Assembly (NCBI GenBank): GCA_964409905.1
Contig: CAYPET010000004.1
Location: 102,410-166,409, forward strand
Direction of reading: 5' to 3'
Length of the DNA stretch: 64,000 bases
DNA from: JAGNRR01 sp964409905
GTDB lineage: Bacteria > Bacteroidota > Bacteroidia > Chitinophagales > Chitinophagaceae
Shown: positions 53,643-63,403 of the stretch, in pieces
Layout of the letters: the number at the start of each line of letters is the position of its first letter
How positions within the stretch are numbered: position 1 is the first letter of the stretch
Position numbers and translations under genes: made by a program
Notes under the pieces: generated by a model
The model's database searches: none
What the model was told of the DNA's origin: nothing
What the model saw: only the letters and a program-made list of their open reading frames with translations

Positions 53643-56600
53643 TTTACCTTGATCTTTATACCCTCACTATGACTACTGAATTCGGGAGCATACATACATT
53701 GAATCGTGGCGATACCGTTACTGAAATCACCTCGTATCGTACTAAACATACAATACTCAAAAACATAGGTGCCAGGATTTAATTTATCAAAGAAAAACTG
53801 TGTAGCGGCATCTTTGGTACTTTCATAATAGCTTAAACCACCCTGATATTTGTAATTGCTCAGCACATTTGTTGGTTCAAAACAGGCTCCTCTCATATCT
53901 TTCATATGTACATATTCCATCCTTCGATCTACACGCAGCTCAATACGTACCTTAATTTTATCGCCAATATTTACCTCTTCATCATTTTTTAATAAAACAA
54001 GTTCTTCACCACGTTCAGTATTAATGACTTTGTAGAGCTGTTTTGTTAAACTAAGTGGTGTAGACGATTCAGATATACGATCTAATTGTTCAAAATATTG
54101 CCAATAAACCGCACCCCAAGTTGTAGCGCCATCTTGATTGCCCGTTACCTGCACACGAATGTTTCCCATGGCTGCTTGAATTTCGTTTTTATCAATATTG
54201 ATTTTGGTGTATCCGGTACCTGCTTCTTGCGGGAGGTGAGATAAGTCAATGTGCTTACTGCCCAGTTGTATTTTCACTTCTGGCTCTTCGGCAAGCCAAT
54301 TGGCGCCATTCAATAACAACGCATAGCAAGCATCAGCAGTTGCTTTGGTTGTTTTCCAATGTTGAGTTTGCTTTTGTTTAAGTAACCAAATTTTTAGCTC
54401 CTCCACTTCCTTGAGTTGATCAATGGCAGGGGTATTTGGTGGAATCTCAGTAAACGCCTCAATTAACAAGCTATGTGCTTCAATTGGTGCCTCATGCCAC
54501 CAGTAGGAACCTTGATTAAATTCTTTCCAATACATACCAAGCTCATTACTTTGTATGGCGTTTTGCCTTAAGGCTTCCATTATGCTTTGTGCTGTACTGT
54601 TATCATGATAGCGGTGCAGACTAATGGCCAGCATACCTTGCATATATCTATTATAACTAGTCCAGTGTTTTAAGCTTTTCTCTTTGAAATAGTTAAATGC
54701 TACTCGCGTCGCGTTATTCATTTCAACTTCTTGAAAAAATGAACGCATATATAAATATTGAATTTGCAAGTAGGATAGATTGTTATTTTTAAGCAGTCCT
54801 TGCTTTTGTAAATATTCGTAGTGCGATACCATTCGTTGGTCACAATAGGCTAGGGCCTTGTTAAGCAAGTGAATGATACGGGGGTTATTTTTTGCGTCGG
54901 TCACACCAAGTTGCTGAAGTCGGGCGATTCCGGTAACGATATAAAGTGTGATGTATTCATTATCCTTCATTCCGCTAAACCAGGAAAAGCCTCCATTGGG
55001 CGTTTGTAATTTTTCTAATGCCGAAACGGTATGCTCTAATGAAGATTGCATACGATTCAAATTAAAAAGATTGACAAGCATCCTTTTTTGCTCACTTTCA
55101 TTTTTTGCCTCCAAAACCCATGGAGTTTCTTGTAACAATGCTGATTTTAATTCTTGATTTTTTTCAAGTTGCGAAAGCAATGCAGTGCTATCTTTTTCTT
55201 GCCATTTCGAAAAAATTTGTTGTATACGAGGATGGCTATTGGCAATATGCGAAGCCAAGGCATTGGCATAATAACGATTAAATGTTTGTTCGCTGCACTC
55301 GTATGGGTAATCTGTAAGATAAGGCAAAGCCTGAACGGCATACCATGCCGGGTTGCTAGTATACTCAAGAGTGAGTCTATGGTGTTGCAGTGTTGAAGAT
55401 GAAGCACTTGTTTTTAATTTTTCAAAACTGAAGTCGCCGGTTGTATTAATGCGAACGGGCAATGGCAAGGTTTTGGTAACCAAAATTGAATTTAGGAGTA
55501 TTGGGATAGCCTGTTGCTCTCCGTCGGAATAATCATCAGCCTTGGCTACAATACGCACTATTACAGGGTCTGTAAATCTTGCCGGTATATGTAATGGCCA
55601 TACGACCTCACCATTCTGCTGGGCAGCAAGGTTGAAAGCTAGGGTATTGTCTTTATTTTGAAAAAGGTTATCGATATTTTCATTGGTAATGGCATGAATA
55701 ATTTGCAGACGAACGTTTCCTTCCAGTTTTTTGTTAGACAAATTAGAAAGTTTAATGCTATACATTATTTGATCCCCTTCGCGCATAAAACGTGGATGAT
55801 TTGGCGTAATCATTAGTTGTTTTTGTGTCACCAATGTTTTTTCCAACATCGCGGTTTTTAAATCTGTTGTATGTGCCAAGGTTTTTAAATTCCAACGGCT
55901 CAGTGCTTCTGGGGCAGTAAAAGAAAAAATTAGGTTGCCGTTTTCATCTGTCTTCAAATCAGGCAGGAAAAATGCTGTCTCGGCTAGGTCCTTCCTTAAT
56001 GCTACTTGGTCCAAAGTTTCTGCGGTAACTTCATCAATAGCGCCGGTAATTATGCCACCCCTTGACTGCGCTTTTACCGTTGCTAAACCGCTATTTGCAT
56101 TATCGCTGTTTAGTTTTTCAGAAGACATTTTTTGCATTTCATTCTTAGTTATTGAATAGAATATTCTTTTTAGTCCTTTATTTTTTACTTCAGCGGCCTC
56201 TACAACGTATTCATCTTCCAGGTAAGCTTGATTGCTTAGTAAACCGAACATGTTTAATCCGGGGTATGCGCGATATTTTACTTCATAACTTTTTCGAGGC
56301 TCATCGTACCAAACATATTGTCTGGCAGTGTTAAAAGCATTTGTACGCCAATTTATTTGGTAGTAATTGTGCTGATAAAGTTTTAGAGGATTCCATTCAT
56401 TTTTTGCAAAAGCATCCAATGATGCATCATACATGGCTATTAATAATTCGGCACTAACTTTTTCTTTTTTATGACCACTTATTTTTAATCTCCATTCTTG
56501 CGGGCTGCCAGGAAGTATTTTGTCTCTAAAGGTTTCGTATGTGATTTCTAAATCTTTATTTGACCAGGGCACTTGAACGGGTACACTTTGCTGATAGATG

Positions 56601-59600
56601 CGGTTGTTCCAAACGGTAAGGTAATGAAGAATTAAACCTCCTCGGTCTTTATCCGTAATGCGCATAGTTTCTGCTCCCTCATCCCATCGAATTGTTTGCT
56701 TATCTTGTCGAATAATTGTTTTTAGAATATTGGCATTGGTAAAGTTTGATGCTACACCTATGGTTATTTCATCACCAACTTCACAGTCTTTTTGCCTTGA
56801 GGTTGTTACCAAAGCTTCATTGTTTGTAGCTTCAAGCGAGTTGTCATTTATTAGTCGTATGATTTTTTTCTCTTCTACTAACTGACCGTCTTTATCCTTG
56901 CTTGTGGCCTTTATCAAATAATATCCACCTTTCAGTATGTTATTTGGCAGGATGGTTGGCTGCTGATCTTTTGTTTGAATTTGAGTACTCCAAACTTCTT
57001 GCTCTTCGTCCCAAAATAGCGGATTATTTTCTTTATCATAAGCATAGTCAGGAAAGTATTCTTTGAACAATATTGGTGATAGTAATTTTTCTTCTGGTGC
57101 CGACCAAAATCTTGATTTTAAAAAGCGTTCTGGCTCTTTGAGTTTGATGATGTCCAAATGAACATTTGCCGGTGTAAATACACCTTGCGTATTTGTGGTT
57201 CTAATGGCGACTTGACTAAAATCTTTGATGTCTGCTTGCTCAGGAATTTCGAATGATAGTATGAGTGATTGGTTGGCAATTGTATAAGTTGCACTGCTAG
57301 AACGAACTTCACCATTAATATCAAGCACGTCCACGTTTACTACAAAATCATAAAATGGATTAGACTTTTTGGATATGGTTGGGTCATCATCTGCAAGAAA
57401 ATCTATGAAAAATATACCATTTTGATTTGTTATTGTTTCACCACTACTGACAACGATATCTTGATCATTTTGTTGTACACCCCATAAAGAGTAACTCCAA
57501 TAATATGGCCAACGCACTTTGCGTGTAACGTTATAGGTCACTTTGGCGCTTTGTAGGCCAGCGCCAGAGTATGCTTTTGCTTGTCCGCTGATTTTTACTT
57601 CATCGTTCAGTTTTACATTTTCGGATAGTTTATCTAACGATACTTCAAAAGTGGGTCTTTTATATTCTTCTACACGAATTTGTTTAGAGCCATATTCCGT
57701 GAGCAGGGTAAATATGCCATTGAGCAAACCTTGTGGCGAAGTGAAAATGCCATTTATCGAACCAAATTCATTGGTAGTAAAACTAGCCTCTTCTACTTGT
57801 TGAAAATTGGCATCCATCAACTTTACAGTAATTTCCTTATTTTTTATCACGTCATGCTCACGTCCATCTCCTGCAGATTGTATTAGAATTCCCTTGAAAT
57901 AAATCGATTGTCCGGGCCGGTAAATGGCGCGGTCGGTAAATAAACTTAAACTCGTGCGATCCTTTTGTATGTTTGGGTGGGCGGCATAAAAAGCATTTTC
58001 AACCCAAAGGGTTTCTTCATTATTGGATATTTTCAATTCAAACTGAGAATGATTTGAAAATGGATATGTTATTTGGCCTGATGCGTTTGTTGTGCGCGTG
58101 TCCAAAACGGTTTTTATGTTTTGTCTTTTGTCGTAGTCATATTCATTTTTGTATCGAGTTACTGCAGCATTGGCAATAGGTGCGCCAGTATTACGGTCTA
58201 AAACGAAGAGTTCATTTTCAAAATTGTTTTGGCTAACAACATAACTTAATTGTGTAGCTTGAAAGAGTGCAAAACAGACGGGCGATTTTTTTTCATTAAA
58301 ATATTTATCTCCCGAAATCATTATGGCGTAGGTGCCCATGGGTACACTATCAATTTTTATTTCTGTGCGATGTTCTTCAAATCGTTGTGCTCCCTGCCAA
58401 TTAGTTCGATCAAGCGCTATGCTACCTTGACGAATGGGCTTACCTTTTGGTGCATTTTTATTGGCTTGATGCGCTGTTTTACGAGAAATAAATTCCTCGG
58501 GAGTTATTGGTATTACTTTATAATAAATCGTTTCAATATTCTTGAAAGTGATTAGCGCTAAAATGTTTTTGTTGGGGATGTCCGCTTCCTCAGTAGTCAA
58601 TAGCAAACTTTTTTCTAATATCCTGGATATAAGTTTTTCTGCTTCAGCATATTCAATTGATGATGGATAGTGTTCTTGAATCTCTTTTGCCAATCGCAAT
58701 GCGATTGTTTTTTCATTTATCATGTATTGCTCCGCTAATTGCAACATAAGTTTTGCTTTCATGATATTATTCGGATAGTCGGCTATGATTTTTTCAAGGG
58801 AGGCCTTATAATAACTTGATGCATTTGTTCCATCAAACTGTTCAAAGACAAACTCCAACCGTTTTGACTCCAAGTCGATTAGCGCGGTAGGATCTTCATC
58901 TTTGGCATGAAAACGGGTAGCAAGTTGTAAGTAGCGTAATACTAAGTGTTTTGATGAATTGGTATCCTTTGTATCAAAAATTATTTTTTCAAAAGTTGTT
59001 GCATCGGCAAATGCCAAAGTATCAGTCAACTTAAAATAATAGGCGGCTTTTGTAATGTCTATTTCCTCACGTGAAAAATAGTCAATAGCTCTATGCACTA
59101 GGATGTCGAATAGCGTTGGTCTTAATGTTGTTGCGTTGTTTCCGGGAGTAATTAATTCTGGATAATTGGTTATTGGATAGGCTAACAGCTTTTCTGCATT
59201 CCCTAGGGAAGCCTCAAAATGTTCATGAATTTTATTAAAAAAAAGTTGCGGTGTCCAGGTGTTAATATCGTCAGGGTGTTTTAAGTCAGAGATGGTTGCT
59301 ACTTCTGTGCGTTGAAAAATTAACCAACGATTGCGTTGGTAATAATTATCATAAAGGCTGGCAATCATACTATGCAATATATTTTTCTCTGGAAAGCCGA
59401 GGCCTGAAATTTCATTTTCAAAAGCAATAATCGTATTGCGGACATCTTGCTCGTCACGCTCTGCCAGACTTTGGCGCAGTATGATTAATGATTTGATGAT
59501 TTGCTCCTTGTTTTGCTCTTTTTTAGCAGTGCTCAAAATCGTTCTCACCAATTTTTCAGCATCCTGTGATTGTTGTTTTTTTAATAATGCTTTTACTTCT

Positions 59601-59686
59601 TGCCATTGGGCGTCATAAAAATTGCTTTGTGCCATACTCATAATTGGTAACAGGGTGAAAGAAAGGATTATAAGATACTTTTTCAT
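53639..59686 (-). CDS. alpha-2-macroglobulin family protein with thioester motif
   Basis: Very large exported protein of 2,015 residues. The ATG at 59686 starts a signal peptide (KKYLIILSFTLLPIMSMAQ). A helical N-terminal part (about 20-480) precedes macroglobulin/MG2-like beta domains (DRAIYRPGQSIYFKGILI) and the alpha-2-macroglobulin core (ETAFFLPDLKTDENG). A CSEQ thioester motif in YPYECSEQTFNRYYAN has its Cys at about residue 1464. After it come an alpha/alpha toroid (GGFSWFSGMKDNEY) and a C-terminal receptor-like domain. Such proteins trap proteases or help envelope defence; many Bacteroidota have this N-terminally extended form. It has no lipobox. There is no penicillin-binding protein neighbour as in proteobacteria. 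Confidence 0.92.
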   Translation of the reverse strand: MKKYLIILSFTLLPIMSMAQSNFYDAQWQEVKALLKKQQSQDAEKLVRTILSTAKKEQNKEQIIKSLIILRQSLAERDEQDVRNTIIAFENEISGLGFPEKNILHSMIASLYDNYYQRNRWLIFQRTEVATISDLKHPDDINTWTPQLFFNKIHEHFEASLGNAEKLLAYPITNYPELITPGNNATTLRPTLFDILVHRAIDYFSREEIDITKAAYYFKLTDTLAFADATTFEKIIFDTKDTNSSKHLVLRYLQLATRFHAKDEDPTALIDLESKRLEFVFEQFDGTNASSYYKASLEKIIADYPNNIMKAKLMLQLAEQYMINEKTIALRLAKEIQEHYPSSIEYAEAEKLISRILEKSLLLTTEEADIPNKNILALITFKNIETIYYKVIPITPEEFISRKTAHQANKNAPKGKPIRQGSIALDRTNWQGAQRFEEHRTEIKIDSVPMGTYAIMISGDKYFNEKKSPVCFALFQATQLSYVVSQNNFENELFVLDRNTGAPIANAAVTRYKNEYDYDKRQNIKTVLDTRTTNASGQITYPFSNHSQFELKISNNEETLWVENAFYAAHPNIQKDRTSLSLFTDRAIYRPGQSIYFKGILIQSAGDGREHDVIKNKEITVKLMDANFQQVEEASFTTNEFGSINGIFTSPQGLLNGIFTLLTEYGSKQIRVEEYKRPTFEVSLDKLSENVKLNDEVKISGQAKAYSGAGLQSAKVTYNVTRKVRWPYYWSYSLWGVQQNDQDIVVSSGETITNQNGIFFIDFLADDDPTISKKSNPFYDFVVNVDVLDINGEVRSSSATYTIANQSLILSFEIPEQADIKDFSQVAIRTTNTQGVFTPANVHLDIIKLKEPERFLKSRFWSAPEEKLLSPILFKEYFPDYAYDKENNPLFWDEEQEVWSTQIQTKDQQPTILPNNILKGGYYLIKATSKDKDGQLVEEKKIIRLINDNSLEATNNEALVTTSRQKDCEVGDEITIGVASNFTNANILKTIIRQDKQTIRWDEGAETMRITDKDRGGLILHYLTVWNNRIYQQSVPVQVPWSNKDLEITYETFRDKILPGSPQEWRLKISGHKKEKVSAELLIAMYDASLDAFAKNEWNPLKLYQHNYYQINWRTNAFNTARQYVWYDEPRKSYEVKYRAYPGLNMFGLLSNQAYLEDEYVVEAAEVKNKGLKRIFYSITKNEMQKMSSEKLNSDNANSGLATVKAQSRGGIITGAIDEVTAETLDQVALRKDLAETAFFLPDLKTDENGNLIFSFTAPEALSRWNLKTLAHTTDLKTAMLEKTLVTQKQLMITPNHPRFMREGDQIMYSIKLSNLSNKKLEGNVRLQIIHAITNENIDNLFQNKDNTLAFNLAAQQNGEVVWPLHIPARFTDPVIVRIVAKADDYSDGEQQAIPILLNSILVTKTLPLPVRINTTGDFSFEKLKTSASSSTLQHHRLTLEYTSNPAWYAVQALPYLTDYPYECSEQTFNRYYANALASHIANSHPRIQQIFSKWQEKDSTALLSQLEKNQELKSALLQETPWVLEAKNESEQKRMLVNLFNLNRMQSSLEHTVSALEKLQTPNGGFSWFSGMKDNEYITLYIVTGIARLQQLGVTDAKNNPRIIHLLNKALAYCDQRMVSHYEYLQKQGLLKNNNLSYLQIQYLYMRSFFQEVEMNNATRVAFNYFKEKSLKHWTSYNRYMQGMLAISLHRYHDNSTAQSIMEALRQNAIQSNELGMYWKEFNQGSYWWHEAPIEAHSLLIEAFTEIPPNTPAIDQLKEVEELKIWLLKQKQTQHWKTTKATADACYALLLNGANWLAEEPEVKIQLGSKHIDLSHLPQEAGTGYTKINIDKNEIQAAMGNIRVQVTGNQDGATTWGAVYWQYFEQLDRISESSTPLSLTKQLYKVINTERGEELVLLKNDEEVNIGDKIKVRIELRVDRRMEYVHMKDMRGACFEPTNVLSNYKYQGGLSYYESTKDAATQFFFDKLNPGTYVFEYCMFSTIRGDFSNGIATIQCMYAPEFSSHSEGIKIKVN

Positions 59687-59768
59687 ATTAGAAAGATGAT
59701 CGTGATATCGTATTTCCATAAAAGTACACAGTTTATTGTTCTGTAAATGATAGCACTTACATTTGACA

Positions 59769-59776
59769 TACTTTTG
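59769..59776 (+). promoter_or_regulatory. -7 promoter box TACTTTTG before murB
   Basis: Exact TAnnTTTG match ending 10 bases before the ATG at 59787, in the short region between divergent genes. Confidence 0.45.
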
Positions 59777-59786
59777 AAACCCTTTA

Positions 59787-60803
59787 ATGGTTGCTTTCCA
59801 AGAGAATATATCCCTAAAGGCCTTTAATACCTTTGGTATTGATGAGCAGGCGCGTTATTTTTTCGCTTTCCAGAATACGGATCAACTCTTTGAACTTTTA
59901 GCGACTGATCTTTTTCAGCAATATCCTCATATAATACTAGGTGGAGGTAGTAATGTGCTGTTCACAAAACAATTTGAAGGTATTGTGCTGAAAAATGAGC
60001 TGAGTGGTATTGAGATAATTGAAGAAAATGAAGCACAAGCTTTAGTGAAATTTGGTGCGGGAGAAGTTTGGCACGAATGTGTGCTTTGGGCAATACAAAA
60101 TGGACTTGGTGGCATTGAAAATTTATCGTTGATACCGGGCACAATGGGTGCAGCGCCAATGCAAAATATTGGAGCTTATGGTGTAGAGATTAAGTCGGTT
60201 GTTGATCATGTTATTGCGGTAGAAAAATCTAGTGGCAAGTGGCGTGTTTTCGATAATTGTGAATGCAATTTTGGTTATCGGGAAAGTGTATTTAAGCATG
60301 AATTGAAAAATCAATACATCATTACGGCAGTAGTGCTAAAATTGCAGAAGCAACACAAGTTACAGCTGGGATATGGTGCAATACAAGAGGAATTAACTAA
60401 ACGAGCTATATATCAACCCAGTATAAAAGATGTATCAGATGTTGTTATCGCTATTCGTCAGAGTAAATTGCCTGACCCCAAATACATCGGAAATGCAGGT
60501 AGTTTTTTTAAAAATCCGGTAATATCAGCCTCCAAGTATGATGAAATAATAATGGACCATCCTGAAATTCCGTATTATGAGCAAGCTGAAGGTATTAAAA
60601 TACCTGCTGCATGGCTAATAGAACAAGCCGGTTGGAAAGGGTATCGAGACGGAGATGTTGGAGTACACAAAAAGCAGGCTTTAGTATTGGCAAACTATGG
60701 AAATGCCAAAGGTTTAGATATTTATAACTTAAGTGAACAGATTATTAATGACGTGCAATTCCGCTATGGCATTGTATTGCAACGGGAGGTTAACATAATT
60801 TAA
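59787..60803 (+). CDS. murB: UDP-N-acetylenolpyruvoylglucosamine reductase
   Basis: FAD and NADPH enzyme that makes UDP-N-acetylmuramate, an early cytoplasmic step of peptidoglycan synthesis. The 338 residues show the FAD-binding LGGGSNVLF, IPGTMGAAPMQNIGAYGVEI, the YRESVFK block, the catalytic Ser in NAGSFFKNP, and the C-terminal KIPAAWLIEQAGWKGYRDG...HKKQALVLAN. The insert pattern and length match type I MurB (E. coli-like). The start ATG at 59787 lies just after a -7 box. Confidence 0.96.
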   Translation: MVAFQENISLKAFNTFGIDEQARYFFAFQNTDQLFELLATDLFQQYPHIILGGGSNVLFTKQFEGIVLKNELSGIEIIEENEAQALVKFGAGEVWHECVLWAIQNGLGGIENLSLIPGTMGAAPMQNIGAYGVEIKSVVDHVIAVEKSSGKWRVFDNCECNFGYRESVFKHELKNQYIITAVVLKLQKQHKLQLGYGAIQEELTKRAIYQPSIKDVSDVVIAIRQSKLPDPKYIGNAGSFFKNPVISASKYDEIIMDHPEIPYYEQAEGIKIPAAWLIEQAGWKGYRDGDVGVHKKQALVLANYGNAKGLDIYNLSEQIINDVQFRYGIVLQREVNII

Positions 60804-60861
60804 GCCCATTTTTATAAACATTTTATTAGCAGAATGATGATGATGCGCACAGATAGGCTTT

Positions 60862-60869
60862 TACCTTTG
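60862..60869 (+). promoter_or_regulatory. -7 promoter box TACCTTTG before rlpA-like gene
   Basis: Exact TAnnTTTG match ending 4 bases before the ATG at 60874; predicts a leaderless or nearly leaderless mRNA. Confidence 0.45.
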
Positions 60870-60873
60870 CAGC

Positions 60874-61257
60874 ATGAACATCAAAATATTTCTATTAACC
60901 TTCATTTTCTGCATGCCTTTGTTTTTGAAGGCAGGCAATGAGAAAGTTGATAAAAATACTTGGACTGGAACTGCAAGTTACTATCACAATAAGTTTGAGG
61001 GAGGAAGAACTGCTAGTGGCGAAATCTTTAAACAAAAATTGTTTACAGCCGCTAATAATTTTTTGCCTTTGGGTACCTGGGTGCGTGTGACCAATTTATT
61101 TAATGGTAAATCCATAGAAGTAAAAATTAATGACCGCATGAACCCACGAATGACACGGCTGATTGATTTGTCAAGAGGTGCAGCGAATGAATTGGGTTTC
61201 ATTAATGCTGGTTTGGCCCAGGTCAAAATGGAAATTATTCCTCAACCAACAATTTAA
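60874..61257 (+). CDS. RlpA-like septal ring lytic transglycosylase family protein
   Basis: 127-residue exported protein: signal peptide (MNIKIFLLTFIFCMPLFLKAG), then a double-psi beta-barrel domain filling the rest. Family signatures: GTASYYHNKFEGGRTASGE with the conserved Gly and Thr, FTAANNFLPLGTWVRVTNL, VKINDRMNP with the catalytic-type Asp, and IDLSRGAANELGF. RlpA proteins cleave glycan strands lacking stem peptides at the division site. There is no SPOR domain, so septal targeting is not shown. Only 2 bp separate it from the convergent DUF2461 gene. Confidence 0.9.
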   Translation: MNIKIFLLTFIFCMPLFLKAGNEKVDKNTWTGTASYYHNKFEGGRTASGEIFKQKLFTAANNFLPLGTWVRVTNLFNGKSIEVKINDRMNPRMTRLIDLSRGAANELGFINAGLAQVKMEIIPQPTI

Positions 61258-61259
61258 AC

Positions 61260-61943
61260 TTATAGCAAACTTTCACCGTTTAGATCGGTGGTAAGATATT
61301 CTGTAAGAACGTTAAATAATGGCAGCATGTTTTTGAAACCTGTTGCCATTTTTTTATGAAAATCTTTCTCCATGGTTTCGCCGTGTGAAAATTTATGCGA
61401 GATAATAAATTCTTTGTGGTTTATTAAATCAATATTTTCATTCTCCTTATCAAAACCTTTCGGTGCGGATTTTAGTGTTTCGCCTTGCAGCTGTCCAAAA
61501 TATGATTTGAATTTTTTATCATTCAATACGTCGCGCAATGGTTTTGCATGGTAATTTATTTGTTGACGAATATGTAATAGGTCTTTCGTATTTGGAGCCC
61601 AAAAACCGCCACCAATGAAAGAGTTATTTTTTTCAATGTGATAATAATAGCCACCGCGTCTTTCCGCACCGGCACGGTGGAAACCACCACCCCAATGAGT
61701 TTTATAGGGCGTTTTGTCTTTGGAGAAACGTACATCGCGATAAATCCGCATAAGTGATTTCTTGCCGCTTGGAGTATCAATTTCATCAAATTTTTTCACC
61801 TCGAACAGCAGTGCATCGGCAAAGGCAATCATTTCTTCGTGATACTGCAGGTAGCGATCTTTGTGTTTATCAAAAAAGCTTTTGTTGTTATTCTTTTTAA
61901 GACTTTCAAGATATTCGTAATTGCCTAATGAGATGTGTGCCAT
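61260..61943 (-). CDS. DUF2461 domain protein
   Basis: 227-residue cytoplasmic protein, recognised from the family phrases FFDKHKDRYLQYHEEMIAFA, LMRIYRDVRFSKDKTPYKTH, GYYYHIEKNNSFIGGGFWAP and PKGFDKENENIDLI. DUF2461 (TIGR02453) proteins are widespread in bacteria and fungi, with unknown function. The length is normal. The gene precedes, in the same direction, no obvious partner; the AI-2E transporter gene lies 57 bp upstream. Confidence 0.92.
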   Translation of the reverse strand: MAHISLGNYEYLESLKKNNNKSFFDKHKDRYLQYHEEMIAFADALLFEVKKFDEIDTPSGKKSLMRIYRDVRFSKDKTPYKTHWGGGFHRAGAERRGGYYYHIEKNNSFIGGGFWAPNTKDLLHIRQQINYHAKPLRDVLNDKKFKSYFGQLQGETLKSAPKGFDKENENIDLINHKEFIISHKFSHGETMEKDFHKKMATGFKNMLPLFNVLTEYLTTDLNGESLL

Positions 61944-62000
61944 GATATTCTAAATTAAATTATTGATGTCATTTGAAGTATATTCTTAGTGATAGTTTAT

Positions 62001-63032
62001 TTAATCAATCTTTCCTTTTTCGGATAATATTATTGCAATATTTCTGGTAGCCGGAAATTCTGAAAAGAAGATGAGCATAATCACAGTGATAGGAACGCTG
62101 ATAATCATTCCAACAATACCCCAAAGTGCACCCCAAAGTGACAATGTCAAGATGACGACTAAAGAACTTAAGTTTAATGAATTACCCATAATTTTTGGCT
62201 CTATAAAATTGCCAATTACTAACTGGATAGCGCCCAACGAGAAGAGTACCCAAAGGGCAGGGGCCAAGGTGCCATATTGTAATAAGGCAAATGAGGTTGG
62301 CAAAATAGCTGCAAATAAGGCGCCAATGTTGGGTATATAGTCAAGCGAAAAAATAATGAATGCCCAAAATAAAGGCGCATCAACGCCAATAATTTTTAGC
62401 GCAACGAAACTGCACAGACCTGTCATAGAGCTGATTAAGGTTTTCATACTAATATAACGGCCTATGGAGTGATCAATTTTATGTAGTATTTTGCTGGCCT
62501 GGCTTGCCTTAGCTGGGGTAGAAAAAAGCAAATCCAGTTTTTTGTCAAAGCCTGCTTCTTCCATGAGCAGAAATATTAAGTATATCAATACAATAAACGT
62601 ATTACCCAATATAGAGCTAACGGCATTGATAATTTGGCCGATAATATCAGATATTAAGAGGCCTCCCGTAAAGTCTTTGGCTTGAGCGATTAAGTCGAGC
62701 TTAAATGTTTTTTCTAAAAGTTCAGAAACATGTTTAATGTTCTTTTCATAGGCTGGGAGGTTTTGACTTAGATAATTTATGTTATCCAATAGCAGATTTA
62801 CCACAAAGCCTAATATGCCAAAGAGTATCAGGGAGGATAATATGTTTTCGAGCCAGGTTGGTACTTTCTCACGAATAAATTTATTTCTACGAATAAAAAT
62901 TCTAATCTCCCGGATGATAAACCAAATGAACACCGCCAATACAAATGGTATCAATAAATCTTTGGCATAGACTAAAAATAAAACCAAGATGGCCGTTATC
63001 GCAAAGGCATTGGTAATTCGGTTTAGTTGCAT
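62001..63032 (-). CDS. AI-2E family transporter (YdiK/TqsA-like)
   Basis: 343-residue inner-membrane protein with about eight predicted helices: a pair at the N-terminus (ITAILVLFLVYAKDLLIPFVLAVFIWFI), one near 65-85, then a soluble helical region, and four to five C-terminal helices. The conserved SLDYIPNIGALFAAILPTSFALLQYG and LVIGNFIEPKIMGNSLNLSSLVVILTL motifs are those of PF01594. Family members export autoinducer-2 or act as Na+/H+ antiporters; the substrate here is undefined. The ATG at 63032 begins at a typical start. Confidence 0.92.
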   Translation of the reverse strand: MQLNRITNAFAITAILVLFLVYAKDLLIPFVLAVFIWFIIREIRIFIRRNKFIREKVPTWLENILSSLILFGILGFVVNLLLDNINYLSQNLPAYEKNIKHVSELLEKTFKLDLIAQAKDFTGGLLISDIIGQIINAVSSILGNTFIVLIYLIFLLMEEAGFDKKLDLLFSTPAKASQASKILHKIDHSIGRYISMKTLISSMTGLCSFVALKIIGVDAPLFWAFIIFSLDYIPNIGALFAAILPTSFALLQYGTLAPALWVLFSLGAIQLVIGNFIEPKIMGNSLNLSSLVVILTLSLWGALWGIVGMIISVPITVIMLIFFSEFPATRNIAIILSEKGKID

Positions 63033-63172
63033 AATATGCTAAGTTACTCTATTATGCTATTTGCTGAAGCGGCTTAGAAGTAGCCATTTAGGGATTATCA
63101 TAAAATCGAAACGTAATTGCCAAAAGTATAAATTGGATATTCTGCGTATTGATAATGGGACTGTGGAGATTG

Positions 63173-63209
63173 AAAAAAGGGCTTCAAACAAATCAGCCTG
63201 AAACCCTTT
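63173..63209 (-). terminator. rho-independent terminator downstream of tRNA-Leu 3' end
   Basis: On the minus strand, a 10-bp stem (AAAGGGTTTC/GAAGCCCTTT, one G-T pair) with a 14-base loop and a T-run follows the tRNA-Leu 3' end by 1 base. It looks like the native terminator of the original tRNA gene. Confidence 0.82.
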
Positions 63210-63210
63210 G

Positions 63211-63263
63211 TACCCGAGGCCGGGGTCGAACCGGCACGTTATTGCTAACACTGGATTTTGAAT
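63211..63263 (-). other. 3' half of tRNA-Leu(CAA), likely attachment site (att)
   Basis: On the minus strand this reads as a tRNA from the anticodon loop to the 3' end: loop TTCAAAA (anticodon CAA at 63258-63260), 3' anticodon-stem strand TCCAG, a long variable arm (GTTA..TAAC stem), T arm GCCGG/TTCGACC/CCGGC, acceptor strand CTCGGGT and discriminator A. Before the loop the sequence no longer fits: the 5' anticodon strand would have to be CTGGA but is not, and no D arm or ACCCGAG strand is present. Breakage in the anticodon loop is the usual result of tyrosine-recombinase insertion. An integrase gene starts 140 bp away on the far side. Confidence 0.85.
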
Positions 63264-63403
63264 GGCAAAATGATTGGTATTACTATCTTTCTTTTGTTTG
63301 TCGTTTCTTTCCGGGGCCTTATTATCATTGGATTGTAGCGATTTTGATTGTTGTTTTGATTTCAAGGAGTAACATTTTTTAACCATTAAAGTATGCAAAT
63401 TGT

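Noticed and set aside
63211..63300. Complete tRNA-Leu gene on the minus strand
   Set aside because: The 5' half is missing: no D arm, no ACCCGAG acceptor strand and no matching 5' anticodon strand; only the part from the anticodon loop on is present.
63057..63398. 113-residue minus-strand frame over the att region
   Set aside because: Runs through the tRNA fragment and the terminator; not a plausible protein.
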